Source: Vibrio rarus (lineage in GTDB: Bacteria; Pseudomonadota; Gammaproteobacteria; Enterobacterales; Vibrionaceae). From it: DNA of 64,000 bases. The notes beneath the pieces were generated by a model. The model was not told the DNA's origin. It did not search any database and was given only the letters and a program-made list of their open reading frames with translations. This document shows, piece by piece, positions 20,365 through 30,604 of the stretch. Numbering within the stretch: position 1 is the first letter of the stretch; each line of letters starts with the position of its first letter. The stretch covers positions 930,001 to 994,000 of the forward strand of contig NZ_AP024901.1 in assembly GCF_024347075.1 (NCBI RefSeq), written 5' to 3'. Made by a program: the position numbers and the translations under genes.

Positions 20365-22438
20365 GTTCGTCCCCTGCTTGAGAAATAGTGATTTCAGGTT
20401 GTGCTATTTGTTCTGAACCGTCAGGGATAGGGCCGGCATAGCCAACACTGCCACTATTTAGCACGACGACTTGATCAGAAAGTTTGATCAACTCAGCATC
20501 GTGAGAGGTGAAAATGATAGTGCTTTTACCTCGATTAGCCTCTAACCACTGTAAAAATAGCTGTTTATTTTTGTTGCTACTTACTGGATTGTCGAGCAAT
20601 ACCAGTGGGTGGTGGCTACATAATAATTTTGCTTTAGATAGCATGGTTTCTTCATGATTTGAGAAGGGATGTGCGAGTGATTCCACTTGATTCAAATGGG
20701 TTTGTAGCCCATCGGGTAAGCTTGCTACCCAATCTAAAGCTCCCACTTGCTCCAGTACCGAATGGATCTCTTCATCTGAAATTTCGTGGTTGTCAGTAAT
20801 AAAATCTTGGATTGTAATTGGGGTCATCTCTGGGTGGTCAGAATAATAGCCTAACCATTGACGGAATAATTGCGGATCGTATTGTGACAGGTTGATACCA
20901 TTGACCTTAATCACGCCATTTTGTGCTGGTAATAATCCCGCAATCACTTCTAGTAGAGTCGTTTTCCCTGAGGCCATAGGCCCTGTTATTGCGATTACTT
21001 GCCCCGGTTCCGCCTTGAAGGTCACACCAGAAAGCGCTGGTTTTAGCTGGTTGGTAAAGCGTAGAGTAACCAACTCTAATTCAATGGATGGCGCTTTATC
21101 ATCAAGATGATGATGCTGATAGGAGAAATCCCCTTCAACTTTTTGGTTAATGGTCTGATTGATCTGTTGTTTCGCTTGCAGAATTTGATTGACCCGAGTG
21201 TAGCTATTAGCCAGCATTTGAGCAGGGCTTGTTACACGAGAAATTAGCATCATGGTAGCAATCATACCACCTGCGGTGAGTTGCTGGCTAAAGATCAGTC
21301 CGATACCTAGGCCGATAACGGCCAAAGTACTAAGTAAACTAATAGCATAGTAGATGGAGGTGAATTTAGCTTGATGACTCAGGTGAGCAAAACTGTTCTT
21401 CGATGCTAAGGTATTTGCTTTTTCAAAGCGTGTAATCCAATACGGCAAAATATCACTAGAACGTAGAAAGTTTAATTTACTATTGAGCTCATACAGTAAC
21501 GAAAAACGCGAGGTACCTGAAATAGTGAGTTGATTATTGAGTAACCGTTGTTGACGTTGGTTGCGCAGGGCAAGAACAAAGAAAAGCAATAATGCAATTA
21601 TTGGCACAATAACTAACATACCGCCTAACACACCAATAGCGATGATGAAAATAATGATAAAAGGCAGATCAAATAAGGCACCTCCTAGAGGGCCTTGAAC
21701 AACGCCTTTTAAACCCTCAGCTGTAGTTAGCCGACTCATTAATGTTGAAATGCCAGCTTGGCGAGTAATGGCAAGCTGTCCATAAAGAATCTTACGCATG
21801 ATAGATTCGGAGACTTCACGGCTAATACGATTGGCAATAGTCGTCAATAATTGGCTTCTGAATACCTTGAGTAATAGCATCATAGAAAACAGCAATGTTG
21901 CACCAATGGCTATCCCAACCACTTCATGACCTGCATCCCCCCCTATAACGTGGTCATAAACTGACATGGTTATAAAAGGAATGGTGAGCGCAAAAAGGTT
22001 CGCTATAAAGCTAATGATAAGCAGGTTTGGAATAATGGGCTTAAAGCTAGCTAACTTGCTTGCTAGCCAGTCAACCTCATTTCTTTCATGGGGTTGACCA
22101 TGGATTAGGATGATTAGGCCACCCACTGTAGGGCTCATTTTTGCAGGAGTAAATGCACCATCGGTAAATTCTAAATAGCCTTTTTTAATATCGTAATAAC
22201 ACGGGACACATTTATGTGAATTAATGTGGATTGCAGCTTCATGATTAATAGATTTAATTTTGCGATTTACAGGATGCACACTGTATGGAATCATCAGGCG
22301 ATCGAGAACATCTAGAATATCGCCTGCACTTTGCACAGGGTTCGCTTGGATCCACTCTTTGGTAAAGTTATGTACTCCCGCTTCTACATTGAGAATGGAA
22401 AGTATATCTAAAAGTGGAGTGGCATAGTCGTGTTTCAT
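20357..22438 (-). CDS. type I secretion ABC transporter, LapB/RtxB-like, atypical ATPase
   Basis: This is an inner-membrane ABC half-transporter of 693 residues. About 120 N-terminal residues form a C39-like domain with no evident catalytic Cys-His pair, as in exporters of uncleaved adhesins. The membrane region spans about 135-420, and a nucleotide-binding domain follows. The Walker A (GPMASGKTT, about 482-490) is intact. The signature region reads FSNHEE instead of LSGGQ, and Walker B ends LLDNP, so the usual catalytic Glu is Asn. The start overlaps the preceding gene by four bases (ATGA). With its neighbour it probably forms a heterodimer. Export of the adhesin is inferred from context. 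Confidence 0.85.
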   Translation of the reverse strand: MKHDYATPLLDILSILNVEAGVHNFTKEWIQANPVQSAGDILDVLDRLMIPYSVHPVNRKIKSINHEAAIHINSHKCVPCYYDIKKGYLEFTDGAFTPAKMSPTVGGLIILIHGQPHERNEVDWLASKLASFKPIIPNLLIISFIANLFALTIPFITMSVYDHVIGGDAGHEVVGIAIGATLLFSMMLLLKVFRSQLLTTIANRISREVSESIMRKILYGQLAITRQAGISTLMSRLTTAEGLKGVVQGPLGGALFDLPFIIIFIIAIGVLGGMLVIVPIIALLLFFVLALRNQRQQRLLNNQLTISGTSRFSLLYELNSKLNFLRSSDILPYWITRFEKANTLASKNSFAHLSHQAKFTSIYYAISLLSTLAVIGLGIGLIFSQQLTAGGMIATMMLISRVTSPAQMLANSYTRVNQILQAKQQINQTINQKVEGDFSYQHHHLDDKAPSIELELVTLRFTNQLKPALSGVTFKAEPGQVIAITGPMASGKTTLLEVIAGLLPAQNGVIKVNGINLSQYDPQLFRQWLGYYSDHPEMTPITIQDFITDNHEISDEEIHSVLEQVGALDWVASLPDGLQTHLNQVESLAHPFSNHEETMLSKAKLLCSHHPLVLLDNPVSSNKNKQLFLQWLEANRGKSTIIFTSHDAELIKLSDQVVVLNSGSVGYAGPIPDGSEQIAQPEITISQAGDEHA

Positions 22439-24054
22439 TGTGCCTCTCCAATGTTATTTATTTGAATATGCTGAGATGTCAGTCCCAGTAATATGTCGTT
22501 TTCAGTATTCATAATAAATGAGCGACCTAATGATAGGTAGTATTTAAGTACTTCGCTTAGTCGTTGAAGGGATTCAATATCCAAGTCTTTTTCTGGGCGA
22601 TCCAGTACCACTATGGGGGTGTCTTGGGATAGTTGAGCCACAAGAGCCACAAGCTTTATGCCTCCACGGCTGAGTTTAGTTCCAATATTAAATCCCACTT
22701 TTGTTTCCATACCATCTGAGAGATCGGATACCACTTTATTTAGACCTAATGCGTTTACTAGTAAGTTGGCTTCATCAAGACGTTGGCTATTAAAACCACA
22801 AATATTATCCATTAATGAACCTGAGACTAGGCTAGGGCCAATCGGCACAAAGCTGACTTTACGTCGCCAGGCAAATTGGTCACTTATAAAGCGCTCTTCG
22901 TTCCATAAAAAGTCACCAGAAGTTAAAGTATCTAAGCCCGCAAATGCGGCAACGGCACTACTACACAGGTCTTCATCGTCATGAGATAAAACAACCGCTT
23001 GACCTTTGGTTAGAGTAAAAGAGTAGCTATATTGTTCATTGAAACGATTAAATCTCACCTCGTTTGCTTGTAAAGTGTTTAGATCAGTAAACTCTACAGC
23101 GGTGGATTGATCTGTTTGCAGCTGTGATAATAAATCCGATACCGATTCATTGGCCACTATAAAAGAACTGTAACGTAGGCGTAGCCCCATGAGGGCACTT
23201 AAAGGTGCCACAGCACGTCCAGATAATATCGAACAAGCGGCTAAACCCCCTGAGGTCAGATCGCCCGCTAATACATTTAAACTCCCAATGAGTACAACGG
23301 CTACAGATGTGCCCATTGCCGCAATTTGGATCAGCTCTTGCGCCACAGATACTTGGCGTTCAGATTCTGCGACGGATAGGTAACGTGTTTGATTCAGTTG
23401 GCGGAAATAGCGGTAAGTCTTCGATTCAAAAGCGTGCTTTTTGACCCCATCAAAGAAGGCAAACACTAAGATAAGAAAGTTCATTCTATCTTGTTCTGAG
23501 TAGGCTGCTATTTTGGAATGCTCGCTAGATTTTTGGGTAAATAACCAAACAAAAGCAAAGGTAATGGTCCAAACAACAATAGGAATGAACACTAAGTTGC
23601 CACCAATGTAGCAAATGAGCGCTAAAAAGATAACGGCAAAAGGAACATCGATAAGACCCGCAATAAAACCGCCAGAATAGAAGTCTTTGATTAAGCCGAT
23701 GCCTTTTAGGCTCTCTTGCAAAATACCGGGCTTGAGACGTCGGATTTGTTCAGTACTGGCTTTATTTAAGTGATCGATAATCAAGTTATAAGTGGAGTGT
23801 TCGGTATTGACTGCTGCCGCACCTAACATCCAACTGCGAACATAGCGCAGGAAAGCATCGATCAAAATAGCAATGGTCGAACCGCCAAGCAATAAAAAAG
23901 CGGTGCCGTAACTTTGGTTGGGTAGAATGCGATCGTAAATCTGCAGCATCACTAGTGGTATGACCAATGACAAAAGATTGATGAGTAAAGACGAGGGCAA
24001 CACTCGCAACATTGTTATCTTCTTGGATGTTTGGCTATGTAACATATTCTTCAT
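22435..24054 (-). CDS. ABC exporter half-transporter with degenerate nucleotide-binding domain
   Basis: This is the first gene of the minus-strand secretion operon, 539 residues. Hydrophobic segments fill about residues 15-290 in an ABC exporter membrane fold, followed by a poorly conserved ATPase domain. The Walker A position (about 355-365) reads SHDDEDLCSS and lacks the Gly-Lys-Ser/Thr loop. The signature is LSRGGIK, and the Walker B region is VVLDRPEK, with Arg in place of the catalytic Glu. It is therefore probably a non-hydrolysing partner of the next ABC protein. No C39-like domain is visible. An alternative reading is a decayed transporter, but the intact frame and tight ATGA coupling to the next gene argue for retention. 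Confidence 0.8.
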   Translation of the reverse strand: MKNMLHSQTSKKITMLRVLPSSLLINLLSLVIPLVMLQIYDRILPNQSYGTAFLLLGGSTIAILIDAFLRYVRSWMLGAAAVNTEHSTYNLIIDHLNKASTEQIRRLKPGILQESLKGIGLIKDFYSGGFIAGLIDVPFAVIFLALICYIGGNLVFIPIVVWTITFAFVWLFTQKSSEHSKIAAYSEQDRMNFLILVFAFFDGVKKHAFESKTYRYFRQLNQTRYLSVAESERQVSVAQELIQIAAMGTSVAVVLIGSLNVLAGDLTSGGLAACSILSGRAVAPLSALMGLRLRYSSFIVANESVSDLLSQLQTDQSTAVEFTDLNTLQANEVRFNRFNEQYSYSFTLTKGQAVVLSHDDEDLCSSAVAAFAGLDTLTSGDFLWNEERFISDQFAWRRKVSFVPIGPSLVSGSLMDNICGFNSQRLDEANLLVNALGLNKVVSDLSDGMETKVGFNIGTKLSRGGIKLVALVAQLSQDTPIVVLDRPEKDLDIESLQRLSEVLKYYLSLGRSFIMNTENDILLGLTSQHIQINNIGEAQ

Positions 24055-24413
24055 TGAGATTTCATTCCTGCGTAGGTAGCTTCAACAAACCTAAATAAGA
24101 GTACATTTATAAATGTAACGGTTGATTTTATAATTTTCCATAACCAATTGTTTTTATGGTCATTTAGATTACAGATATAGGGACTATGAAGTGGAGTGAA
24201 TTTCTAGCATATAAGTCACTAAATAAGTTGATTTATTACGGCCCTCATAGCATTTACCATGGGTAACAAACACTATAGTTTACGCCGTTTGGCATTGTAC
24301 GCCTAGAACTTTTAGAAGTGCACTAAAATTCTTCGGTTCAAGCATGATGAGCAACAAATTTAATAGTTAGTGGATGGTGGTACAGCACGGACTTTATGCA
24401 AGCGAGCGAAAGC
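24055..24413. other. intergenic region upstream of the secretion operon
   Basis: This AT-rich non-coding stretch must hold the promoter of the minus-strand secretion operon. No gene or strong operator was recognised. The right end leads into the terminator at 24414. Confidence 0.4.
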
Positions 24414-24447
24414 AAAAAAGGAGGCCGTTTATAAACGTACCTCCTTT
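24414..24447 (-). terminator. terminator of the VirK/YbjX gene
   Basis: A strong hairpin has outer arms AAAGGAGG and CCTCCTTT and an inner pairing CGTTT/AAACG. On the minus strand it is followed by a T-run. It lies about 30 bases beyond the stop of the gene at 24479-25405. Confidence 0.85.
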
Positions 24448-24478
24448 GTATCACTTAGCTAAATCGTAACATAAGCGC

Positions 24479-25405
24479 TTAGTTTGTATTGCGAATGGTA
24501 TCTATGCTCGCGGTTAAGTTGCTTTGTAATTCATCTAACCATGCATAACGTTTGGTGTACAAACGTCGCTTATTCTTTTTCAGTGTTGATGGGTCTTTAC
24601 GTTCGGGCACCGCAGGAATGGAATAACGGTATTTGTCTGAACGTTGCGCCGAATATTCTTGCCATAACTCATCATAATTAAAGGTCACCGATTTATTCTT
24701 AGAGCCTTTATAGCGTAGAGCTTGATAGATATGCCCTTTATTAGAGACACCTATAAATTCTGCAACGCCTAAAGCGTTCCCGAAGATCAAAGCCAATTCA
24801 ACCATCAAAGCTTTAGGTCGTAGGCCATGGAAAGAGCGGGTCAGCGTTTTTATCACTTGGTTGCGATCTTCCACACTATCACTTGGCCCTTTTAGAGCGC
24901 CAATGTGCATGGTGAGGTGTGAAGGGTTAGACAGGTTGAAGGTAATGGAATAAATCGTCTGACCTAAATGGTTAATCAGACGTAACCCCAGTGAACCTTC
25001 ACGCATTTCACCATCAAACAAAATGACCGTAAAGGTATTCCCTTTCGAATCATCTAAATCCAATAATGGCAATCCACCGTGAACAAATACTTGCTTAATG
25101 GAGGCGTTAAAGGTGCTATTGAGCAAGTTAAAGTGCTGCTCAATAAGTGACATACGCTCTGCAACAGGCAGATCAACGAATAAATACGGCTTTAATGCTT
25201 TTTCTAGTAAGCGAGGCTTTTGGTTAATGGCGTAATGAAACACATCATTATTAAGTAATGCTTCGGTGCGTGAAAATGTATCTGCATATATTTTGCTTAA
25301 TACAAAGAATCGAGCCTTCAACCAAATGCGTTTCGCACTTTTATCTGAGGAAGAATACATAAGGTTAATGTTTCTACTCGGCATAGCAGGATTGGGAGTC
25401 GTCAT
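24479..25405 (-). CDS. VirK/YbjX family protein (DUF535)
   Basis: This is a 308-residue cytoplasmic protein of the DUF535 family, which includes Shigella VirK and E. coli YbjX. The family features seen are the N-terminal helical segment with RLLEKALKPYLF, the central HGGLPLLDLDD and LIFDGE-like strands, the IGALKG segment, and a middle region with FHGLRPKALMVELA. A basic C-terminus carries KKNKRRLYTKRYAWLDEL. The biochemical activity of the family is not established. The gene is monocistronic, with its own terminator and 322 non-coding bases between it and the sulfate operon. Confidence 0.85.
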   Translation of the reverse strand: MTTPNPAMPSRNINLMYSSSDKSAKRIWLKARFFVLSKIYADTFSRTEALLNNDVFHYAINQKPRLLEKALKPYLFVDLPVAERMSLIEQHFNLLNSTFNASIKQVFVHGGLPLLDLDDSKGNTFTVILFDGEMREGSLGLRLINHLGQTIYSITFNLSNPSHLTMHIGALKGPSDSVEDRNQVIKTLTRSFHGLRPKALMVELALIFGNALGVAEFIGVSNKGHIYQALRYKGSKNKSVTFNYDELWQEYSAQRSDKYRYSIPAVPERKDPSTLKKNKRRLYTKRYAWLDELQSNLTASIDTIRNTN

Positions 25406-25727
25406 TGTATAGATACCTCATTACTTTAAGTCATGCTTAGTGAGCAACAAGAAACCAAAAAGAGCTATCTAGCGATGAACCTTCTTAATACAACGTTTCT
25501 GATGCCCCAAACATTATGCTTTGCACAACATACTGCCTTGCCGCGGCGGGCAATGATGATTGAGTGCAATTGATGGCAGCGAATTTAACAACGTCTGTGT
25601 GTTATTTATAGGAGAGTTGTCGAGAAGTAATGATCCGTTTTTGACAAATCACGAGATGAGCCTTCACCGCTGGTGCGTAAAGGCTCGATAGGCTTTAGGT
25701 GATAGAGGAGTGAAGTGCTTAATGAAC
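25406..25727. other. intergenic region between the DHH gene and the virK-like gene
   Basis: This holds the promoter of the VirK/YbjX-like gene. It also contains a hairpin (GAGCCTT at 25658, AAGGCTC at 25680) without a T-run, possibly the 3' end of the cys operon transcript. No gene was recognised. Confidence 0.35.
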
Positions 25728-26702
25728 TTAGTGGGAAAACTGCTCTGTCATGGTTTGAATAAATAGAGACAACTGCTGTTTGGGCAGTGCATTTATTCCC
25801 GCCGCTCCTTTGCGTCCGCCGCCACTTGGAAATTGACTGCACACCTCATCGGCACCTTCTCGTCGTTGCAGTGGACTGCGAACACTCACAGTGTATGACG
25901 ACTGGTTTGGGTTGGGGGTTAATACCGCAATGGCTTTACTTGGATTTTGGTTTGCCAGCCAATTGCCTAAAGTACCACTGATACGTCTTGCCCAAGGGGC
26001 GTCAGCCAGTAAATATACGTCTAAATGGGCATTGCTAAAGTACGCCTTGCTTTGTTCGGCTTGCTGCCAATCTTGGCTAAAGCCATTTTGCAACTGATAA
26101 AAGACACTGGTGACATCGTCTTTCAATTCGAGAGGGGAGGCGTAGCTTGAGAGTATGCGGTATAAGGTGTCAGGGGCGATATGGAGATCATCAATGGTGT
26201 AACCATAACTATTGTAATTAATTAATGTCCCCAACTCTTTTAGAAAATCAATATCATCATTGGCCGTGTGATAGCTCTGGGCTAGGGCTTGGCCTTGTTC
26301 TATTAAGTTATCCCCAAATGCCCCTGTGCATGCCCATAGGTACTGTGCCCCTTGCAAGTGCTGATTGATCAGTAGGCTGGTACAGGTCTCGGCTGCCGTA
26401 TCAATATGGGCGTGTAAATAGTCACTGTATGGAATATCGCCCGTGCGGTGATGGTCACAATAAAAGACATGTACTTCACTTTGTAACAACGCTGTTAATG
26501 GCTGCTGATTTTTCTGCATAGAAATATCCAGTACAGTGACCCATTGCGCTGTGCTTTGTTGAGTCACTTGTTGTAATAATTCAATATCTCGTTTTACGCC
26601 TGTGATCAGTGTACTCGGTTGCGGTGTTGTGAGCCTAAGTTGAAGTAAAGCGCAAATGCCATCGGCATCACCATTGAAAACATCAAAGTGGGTATTAGAC
26701 AT
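25728..26702 (-). CDS. DHH-family phosphoesterase
   Basis: This 324-residue protein has the metal-binding motifs of the DHH superfamily: an N-terminal FNGDADG Asp motif, VLDIS near residue 97, a DHH triad near 133 and a C-terminal DHHA1-like segment, GGGRKGAAG. Family members hydrolyse phosphodiester bonds in nucleotides such as oligoribonucleotides, pAp or c-di-AMP. As last gene of the sulfate operon, overlapping cysC by 8 bp, it could remove the 3'-phosphate of pAp formed when PAPS is reduced. That substrate is inference from position only. Confidence 0.75.
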   Translation of the reverse strand: MSNTHFDVFNGDADGICALLQLRLTTPQPSTLITGVKRDIELLQQVTQQSTAQWVTVLDISMQKNQQPLTALLQSEVHVFYCDHHRTGDIPYSDYLHAHIDTAAETCTSLLINQHLQGAQYLWACTGAFGDNLIEQGQALAQSYHTANDDIDFLKELGTLINYNSYGYTIDDLHIAPDTLYRILSSYASPLELKDDVTSVFYQLQNGFSQDWQQAEQSKAYFSNAHLDVYLLADAPWARRISGTLGNWLANQNPSKAIAVLTPNPNQSSYTVSVRSPLQRREGADEVCSQFPSGGGRKGAAGINALPKQQLSLFIQTMTEQFSH

Positions 26703-27321
26703 AACCGTTGTCTCTTAGATATTGCACCACATGTTGCGCGCTTTGTTCAATGGTATATTGAGCGGTTTTTAAATGTATTTCAGGGCTCAATGGGGCTTCA
26801 TAGTCAGAGGTTAATCCAGTGAAATGGGCAATTTCACCATTGCGTGCTTTTTTATATAAGCCTTTTGGATCTCGTGATTCACACACAGCAAAAGGAGTAT
26901 CCACAAACACTTCAATAAAATCCCCATCAGGTAATAGGGATCGCACTTGCTGTCGGTCCGCGATAAATGGAGAAATGAAAGCGGTTAACACCACACTGCC
27001 TGAATCGACAAACAATTTCGCCACCTCACCAATGCGGCGAATATTCTCAACTCGATCGGTATCAGAAAAACCAAGATCGCCATTTAAGCCGTGACGAACA
27101 TTATCGCCATCGAGCAGATAACTGTGAACAGATAACTGATTCAACTTCACCTCTACCGCGTTGGCGATAGTGGATTTTCCTGAACCGCTGAGCCCGGTAA
27201 ACCAAAGCACAGCGGGTTTATGCCCTTTAAGGTGCTGCCTTTGAGCGGGGGTCACTAAGGCTTGGTGCCAGACAATATTTTGCTGGGCCGGTTTGGGTGT
27301 GGTCAAATTTTTAGTGGTCAT
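26695..27321 (-). CDS. cysC: adenylylsulfate (APS) kinase
   Basis: CysC phosphorylates adenosine 5'-phosphosulfate at the 3' position with ATP to give PAPS, the second activation step in assimilatory sulfate reduction. The 208-residue protein has a P-loop, GLSGSGKST, at about residues 43-51. The family motifs [10 protein letters not shown], the [16 protein letters not shown] segment and FIEVFVDTP follow in order. The length is usual for the family. It follows the permease gene by 76 bp and overlaps the DHH gene, so it belongs to the cysD-cysN operon. Confidence 0.95.
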   Translation of the reverse strand: MTTKNLTTPKPAQQNIVWHQALVTPAQRQHLKGHKPAVLWFTGLSGSGKSTIANAVEVKLNQLSVHSYLLDGDNVRHGLNGDLGFSDTDRVENIRRIGEVAKLFVDSGSVVLTAFISPFIADRQQVRSLLPDGDFIEVFVDTPFAVCESRDPKGLYKKARNGEIAHFTGLTSDYEAPLSPEIHLKTAQYTIEQSAQHVVQYLRDNGYV

Positions 27322-27397
27322 CGGTAACAGTCATTCCTTGTAAAATACTATCCGTTGTCGTTGATAGAGCTTGTCGTGTTGGCTTTAATTGGTGCGG

Positions 27398-29131
27398 CTA
27401 TAAGCCAAAAAAGTGTTCAATAGCAATAATGGCGGTAAAGCTATAAATGATACTGATAGGGGCGCCAATTTTAACAAAGTCAGATAATTTGTATTGCCCT
27501 GCATTGAACACCATCAGATTTGTTTGATAACCATAAGGGCTGATAAAGCTAGCACTGGCACCAAACGCCACCGCCATGACAAACGCAATGGGATTCGCGT
27601 CTAGGCTTAAAGCCAGTGAATAGGCGATGGGGAACGTCACCGCCGCTGCTGCATTATTGGTGACCAACTCGGTTAAAGTTAATGTGGAAAGAAACACAAT
27701 AATCAAGGCCAAGTGGGGACTCAATGTTAGGTTGTTTTGGGTTAATAAGTGGTCAAGACTTTGAAATAAGCCACTGTTTTGTATAGCAAACGACATAACA
27801 ATGGCCGAGGTAATAATCAACCAAATGTGATACGGGAAGCGTTGCGTGACGTCGTTGAGCGTCAACATACCAAAACACAACAGTGCCCCAAACAACAATA
27901 GCATGGCTTTAAAAAGAGAGACTAGGCCAATAGAAGCACACAGTAAGGCCAGCACAAAGCTTAATAGTGTGGCCTTTTCTCTAATGCCTTTTAGCTTATT
28001 ATCCACTTCAATATCACTGAGCAAGATAAAGTGTTTTTTGAAGCTTGCACTCAGCGCCGGAGGCTCTCCCGCGGTAAGCACTAAATAGTCTCCCGCTTTT
28101 AAGGTCACTTCACCGAGTTTTCCTGATAAGCGAACCCCATTGCGCTTAATCGCCACGACCCCAGCATTAAATGTTTGGCGGAAATTGCACTGCTTGAGTG
28201 AGCGACCCACCATGTTACTTTGGGGCAGTAATATGGCTTCTACAAAGCTTTGCGATGCAAGGCCCTCTTTTTCCGCAAAGATTTCTAATCCATTGTAGTG
28301 GGTTAATTGAGAGACTTTTGACACATCACCATTAAAAAACAAACGGTCGTTCGCCTGTAAAATCTCCGTTGGAGAGACTGGACTAATAATGGTGCCATTG
28401 CGTTCCATTTCAATGAGGAATAACGATTCCATGTGACGTAAACCGTTTTGATTGATGTTTTTGCCAATAAGACTAGAACCTGCGATGACACTCGCTTCAA
28501 TAAAGTAGCTATCACCTTGAGGTGTATCGGTCTCATTAGCTGGAAGAAAACGAACCAAAAGGGTGAGCATTAAACCACAGGCGATCACCACACATAAACC
28601 GACTGCCGTAAAATCGAAGAAGGAGAGGGGGGGCAAATGCGTGTCAATGAGCAGACTATTGACAATTAAGTTGGTGGAAGTTCCAATTAAGGTGAGTGTT
28701 CCCCCCAAAATAGCCGCGTAAGAGAGTGGCAGTAATAACTTAGTCGCACTATGGTGAGGATTGTTTCGAATGGGCGACAGCAAGCTTGATACCACCGCGG
28801 TATTATTCAAAAATGCTGAAAATACCACGGTAAAACCAAACAAACGGGCAAAAGTTTCGCCGTAACTGGGGCGAATCACAAACTGCGCCATAATGCGCAA
28901 TACGCGAGTTTTCTCCAGAGCTATAGAGCAGAGCATGAGCAATATCAGAGTAAGTAAGCCCTGATTCGACCCTGCATTAATTACCTGTTCACTAGAGACA
29001 AGATTAAGAGAGAACAAAGTGAGTAAGGCAAGGCCAAACACCCGTGCAGGGTGTTTTTGAAAGCGAATCAAAGCGGCAATGGTGGTGATAAATACGAGTA
29101 AAACAATGCCACTTTGTATGCTCATGTTCAT
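27398..29131 (-). CDS. SLC13-family permease with TrkA-C domains
   Basis: This is a 577-residue inner-membrane transporter with about ten hydrophobic helices interrupted at about residues 205-375 by two TrkA-C-like regulatory domains (the second contains GVRLSGKLGEVTLKAGD). Membrane motifs include FLNNTAVVSSLLSP and, near the C-terminus, ELVTNNAAAAVTFPIA, the duplicated Asn-Thr/Asn-Asn signatures of the SLC13/DASS fold. The gene lies 3 bp from cysN in the sulfate operon, so sulfate or a related anion is the likely substrate. The substrate is inferred from context. Confidence 0.85.
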   Translation of the reverse strand: MNMSIQSGIVLLVFITTIAALIRFQKHPARVFGLALLTLFSLNLVSSEQVINAGSNQGLLTLILLMLCSIALEKTRVLRIMAQFVIRPSYGETFARLFGFTVVFSAFLNNTAVVSSLLSPIRNNPHHSATKLLLPLSYAAILGGTLTLIGTSTNLIVNSLLIDTHLPPLSFFDFTAVGLCVVIACGLMLTLLVRFLPANETDTPQGDSYFIEASVIAGSSLIGKNINQNGLRHMESLFLIEMERNGTIISPVSPTEILQANDRLFFNGDVSKVSQLTHYNGLEIFAEKEGLASQSFVEAILLPQSNMVGRSLKQCNFRQTFNAGVVAIKRNGVRLSGKLGEVTLKAGDYLVLTAGEPPALSASFKKHFILLSDIEVDNKLKGIREKATLLSFVLALLCASIGLVSLFKAMLLLFGALLCFGMLTLNDVTQRFPYHIWLIITSAIVMSFAIQNSGLFQSLDHLLTQNNLTLSPHLALIIVFLSTLTLTELVTNNAAAAVTFPIAYSLALSLDANPIAFVMAVAFGASASFISPYGYQTNLMVFNAGQYKLSDFVKIGAPISIIYSFTAIIAIEHFFGL

Positions 29132-29134
29132 TGA

Positions 29135-30553
29135 TCACTCCTTACCAAGCAGGTCTTTCGCTTCCCAATGAGGGAAATGCTTACGAACCAATTGGTTAAG
29201 CTCTAGTTCAAATTGAGAATGGCTGGCCGCTTTAGCTTGCTGGTGATGTTGTAGTGCATCTTCAATCATACCTGCACCCACAGTGGCATTGCTCAGTCTA
29301 TCAATAATGATGAACGCGCCAGTTATGCGGTTGTTTTTGTATGAATCAAACACCACTTTTTCATTGAGTTTTAGATGACACAGGCCAATTTCATTGAGAT
29401 TGAGCTGATGGGCATCCAGCTTTTGCATGGTGTTTACGTCAACGCGATGGGCAATTTTCGATACTTGTCCGGTGACGGTTTTTGTGCCTATTTTGATCAG
29501 GTACTCTCTATCTAATTGCAGCGCATCCTCATTCATCCAAACCACATTACACGCCAGAGCGTTGGAGTGCAGAGGCTGCTGATCTGGGCGCACCAGTACA
29601 TCGCCACGGCTGATATCCACTTCATCATCTAATGTCAGAGTGATGGCTTGCCCTGCAAAGGCTGAGGTAAGGTCGCCATCAAAAGTGACTATGGATTTTA
29701 CCTTGCTCTCTTTACCAGAAGGCAGCACTTGAATGCGATCGCCCACTCTAATTTGCCCAGATACTATGGTGCCACAAAAGCCTCTAAAATCGAGGTTTGG
29801 TCGATTGACGTATTGCACAGGGAAACGAAATTCCGCCGCCACTTTGCTTTTGCTTGTTTGCGCTGAGTTGAGTAAGCGCATCAGTGTGGAGCCTGGGTAC
29901 CAGCCCATATTTTTACTTGGGTATACCACATTGTCCCCATGTAAGGCAGACACAGGCACAAACTGAATGCTGTCAAAACCGAGATCTTGGGCAAACTCGC
30001 GGTACTCTTTTTTGATGGATTGGTAGCGTTGCTGGCTGTATTGCACCGTATCCATTTTATTGACCGCAATAATGGCGTGTTTAATACCGAGCAAGGAACA
30101 AATATAAGAGTGACGACGGGTTTGAGTTTGTACCCCGTGGCGAGCATCAATCAAGATAATCGCAAGATCGGAAGTCGATGCGCCGGTGGCCATGTTACGC
30201 GTGTACTGCTCGTGTCCAGGAGTATCGGCAATGATGAATTTACGTTGATCTGTGGTGAAGTAGCGATAGGCTACATCAATGGTGATGCCTTGTTCGCGCT
30301 CAGATTGAAGTCCATCAACCAGCAAAGCCAAATCGAATTCTTGATCGGTGGTGTTGTACTTTTTAGAGTCTTTTTGGATGGCCGATAACTGGTCTTCAAA
30401 AATCATTTGATTATCGTATAACAGACGACCGATTAAAGTGGATTTGCCATCATCGACGCTACCACAGGTAATAAAGCGTAATAGATCTTTGTTTTCATGC
30501 TGTTTTAAATACGCTTCGACATCGTATGAAAGTAGATTTGAAATAGTGTTCAT
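29135..30553 (-). CDS. cysN: sulfate adenylyltransferase subunit 1 (GTPase)
   Basis: CysN is the regulatory GTPase of ATP sulfurylase; GTP hydrolysis drives APS formation by CysD. The 472-residue protein has an EF-Tu-like G domain with the P-loop GSVDDGKST (about residues 32-40), [12 protein letters not shown], the NKMD specificity motif and the [10 protein letters not shown] segment, then two beta-barrel domains. It has no fused APS kinase domain, consistent with the separate cysC gene. It is preceded by cysD (51 bp gap) and followed by the permease (3 bp gap). Confidence 0.96.
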   Translation of the reverse strand: MNTISNLLSYDVEAYLKQHENKDLLRFITCGSVDDGKSTLIGRLLYDNQMIFEDQLSAIQKDSKKYNTTDQEFDLALLVDGLQSEREQGITIDVAYRYFTTDQRKFIIADTPGHEQYTRNMATGASTSDLAIILIDARHGVQTQTRRHSYICSLLGIKHAIIAVNKMDTVQYSQQRYQSIKKEYREFAQDLGFDSIQFVPVSALHGDNVVYPSKNMGWYPGSTLMRLLNSAQTSKSKVAAEFRFPVQYVNRPNLDFRGFCGTIVSGQIRVGDRIQVLPSGKESKVKSIVTFDGDLTSAFAGQAITLTLDDEVDISRGDVLVRPDQQPLHSNALACNVVWMNEDALQLDREYLIKIGTKTVTGQVSKIAHRVDVNTMQKLDAHQLNLNEIGLCHLKLNEKVVFDSYKNNRITGAFIIIDRLSNATVGAGMIEDALQHHQQAKAASHSQFELELNQLVRKHFPHWEAKDLLGKE

Positions 30554-30604
30554 GGTGATTCCTTGTCAAATTTATCCGTTATTCTTTGGCGTTGTGATGA
30601 ATGA

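Noticed and set aside
25606..25842. Minus-strand 78-codon frame at the end of the DHH gene
   Set aside because: It overlaps the well-supported DHH-family gene in another frame and has no recognisable protein features.
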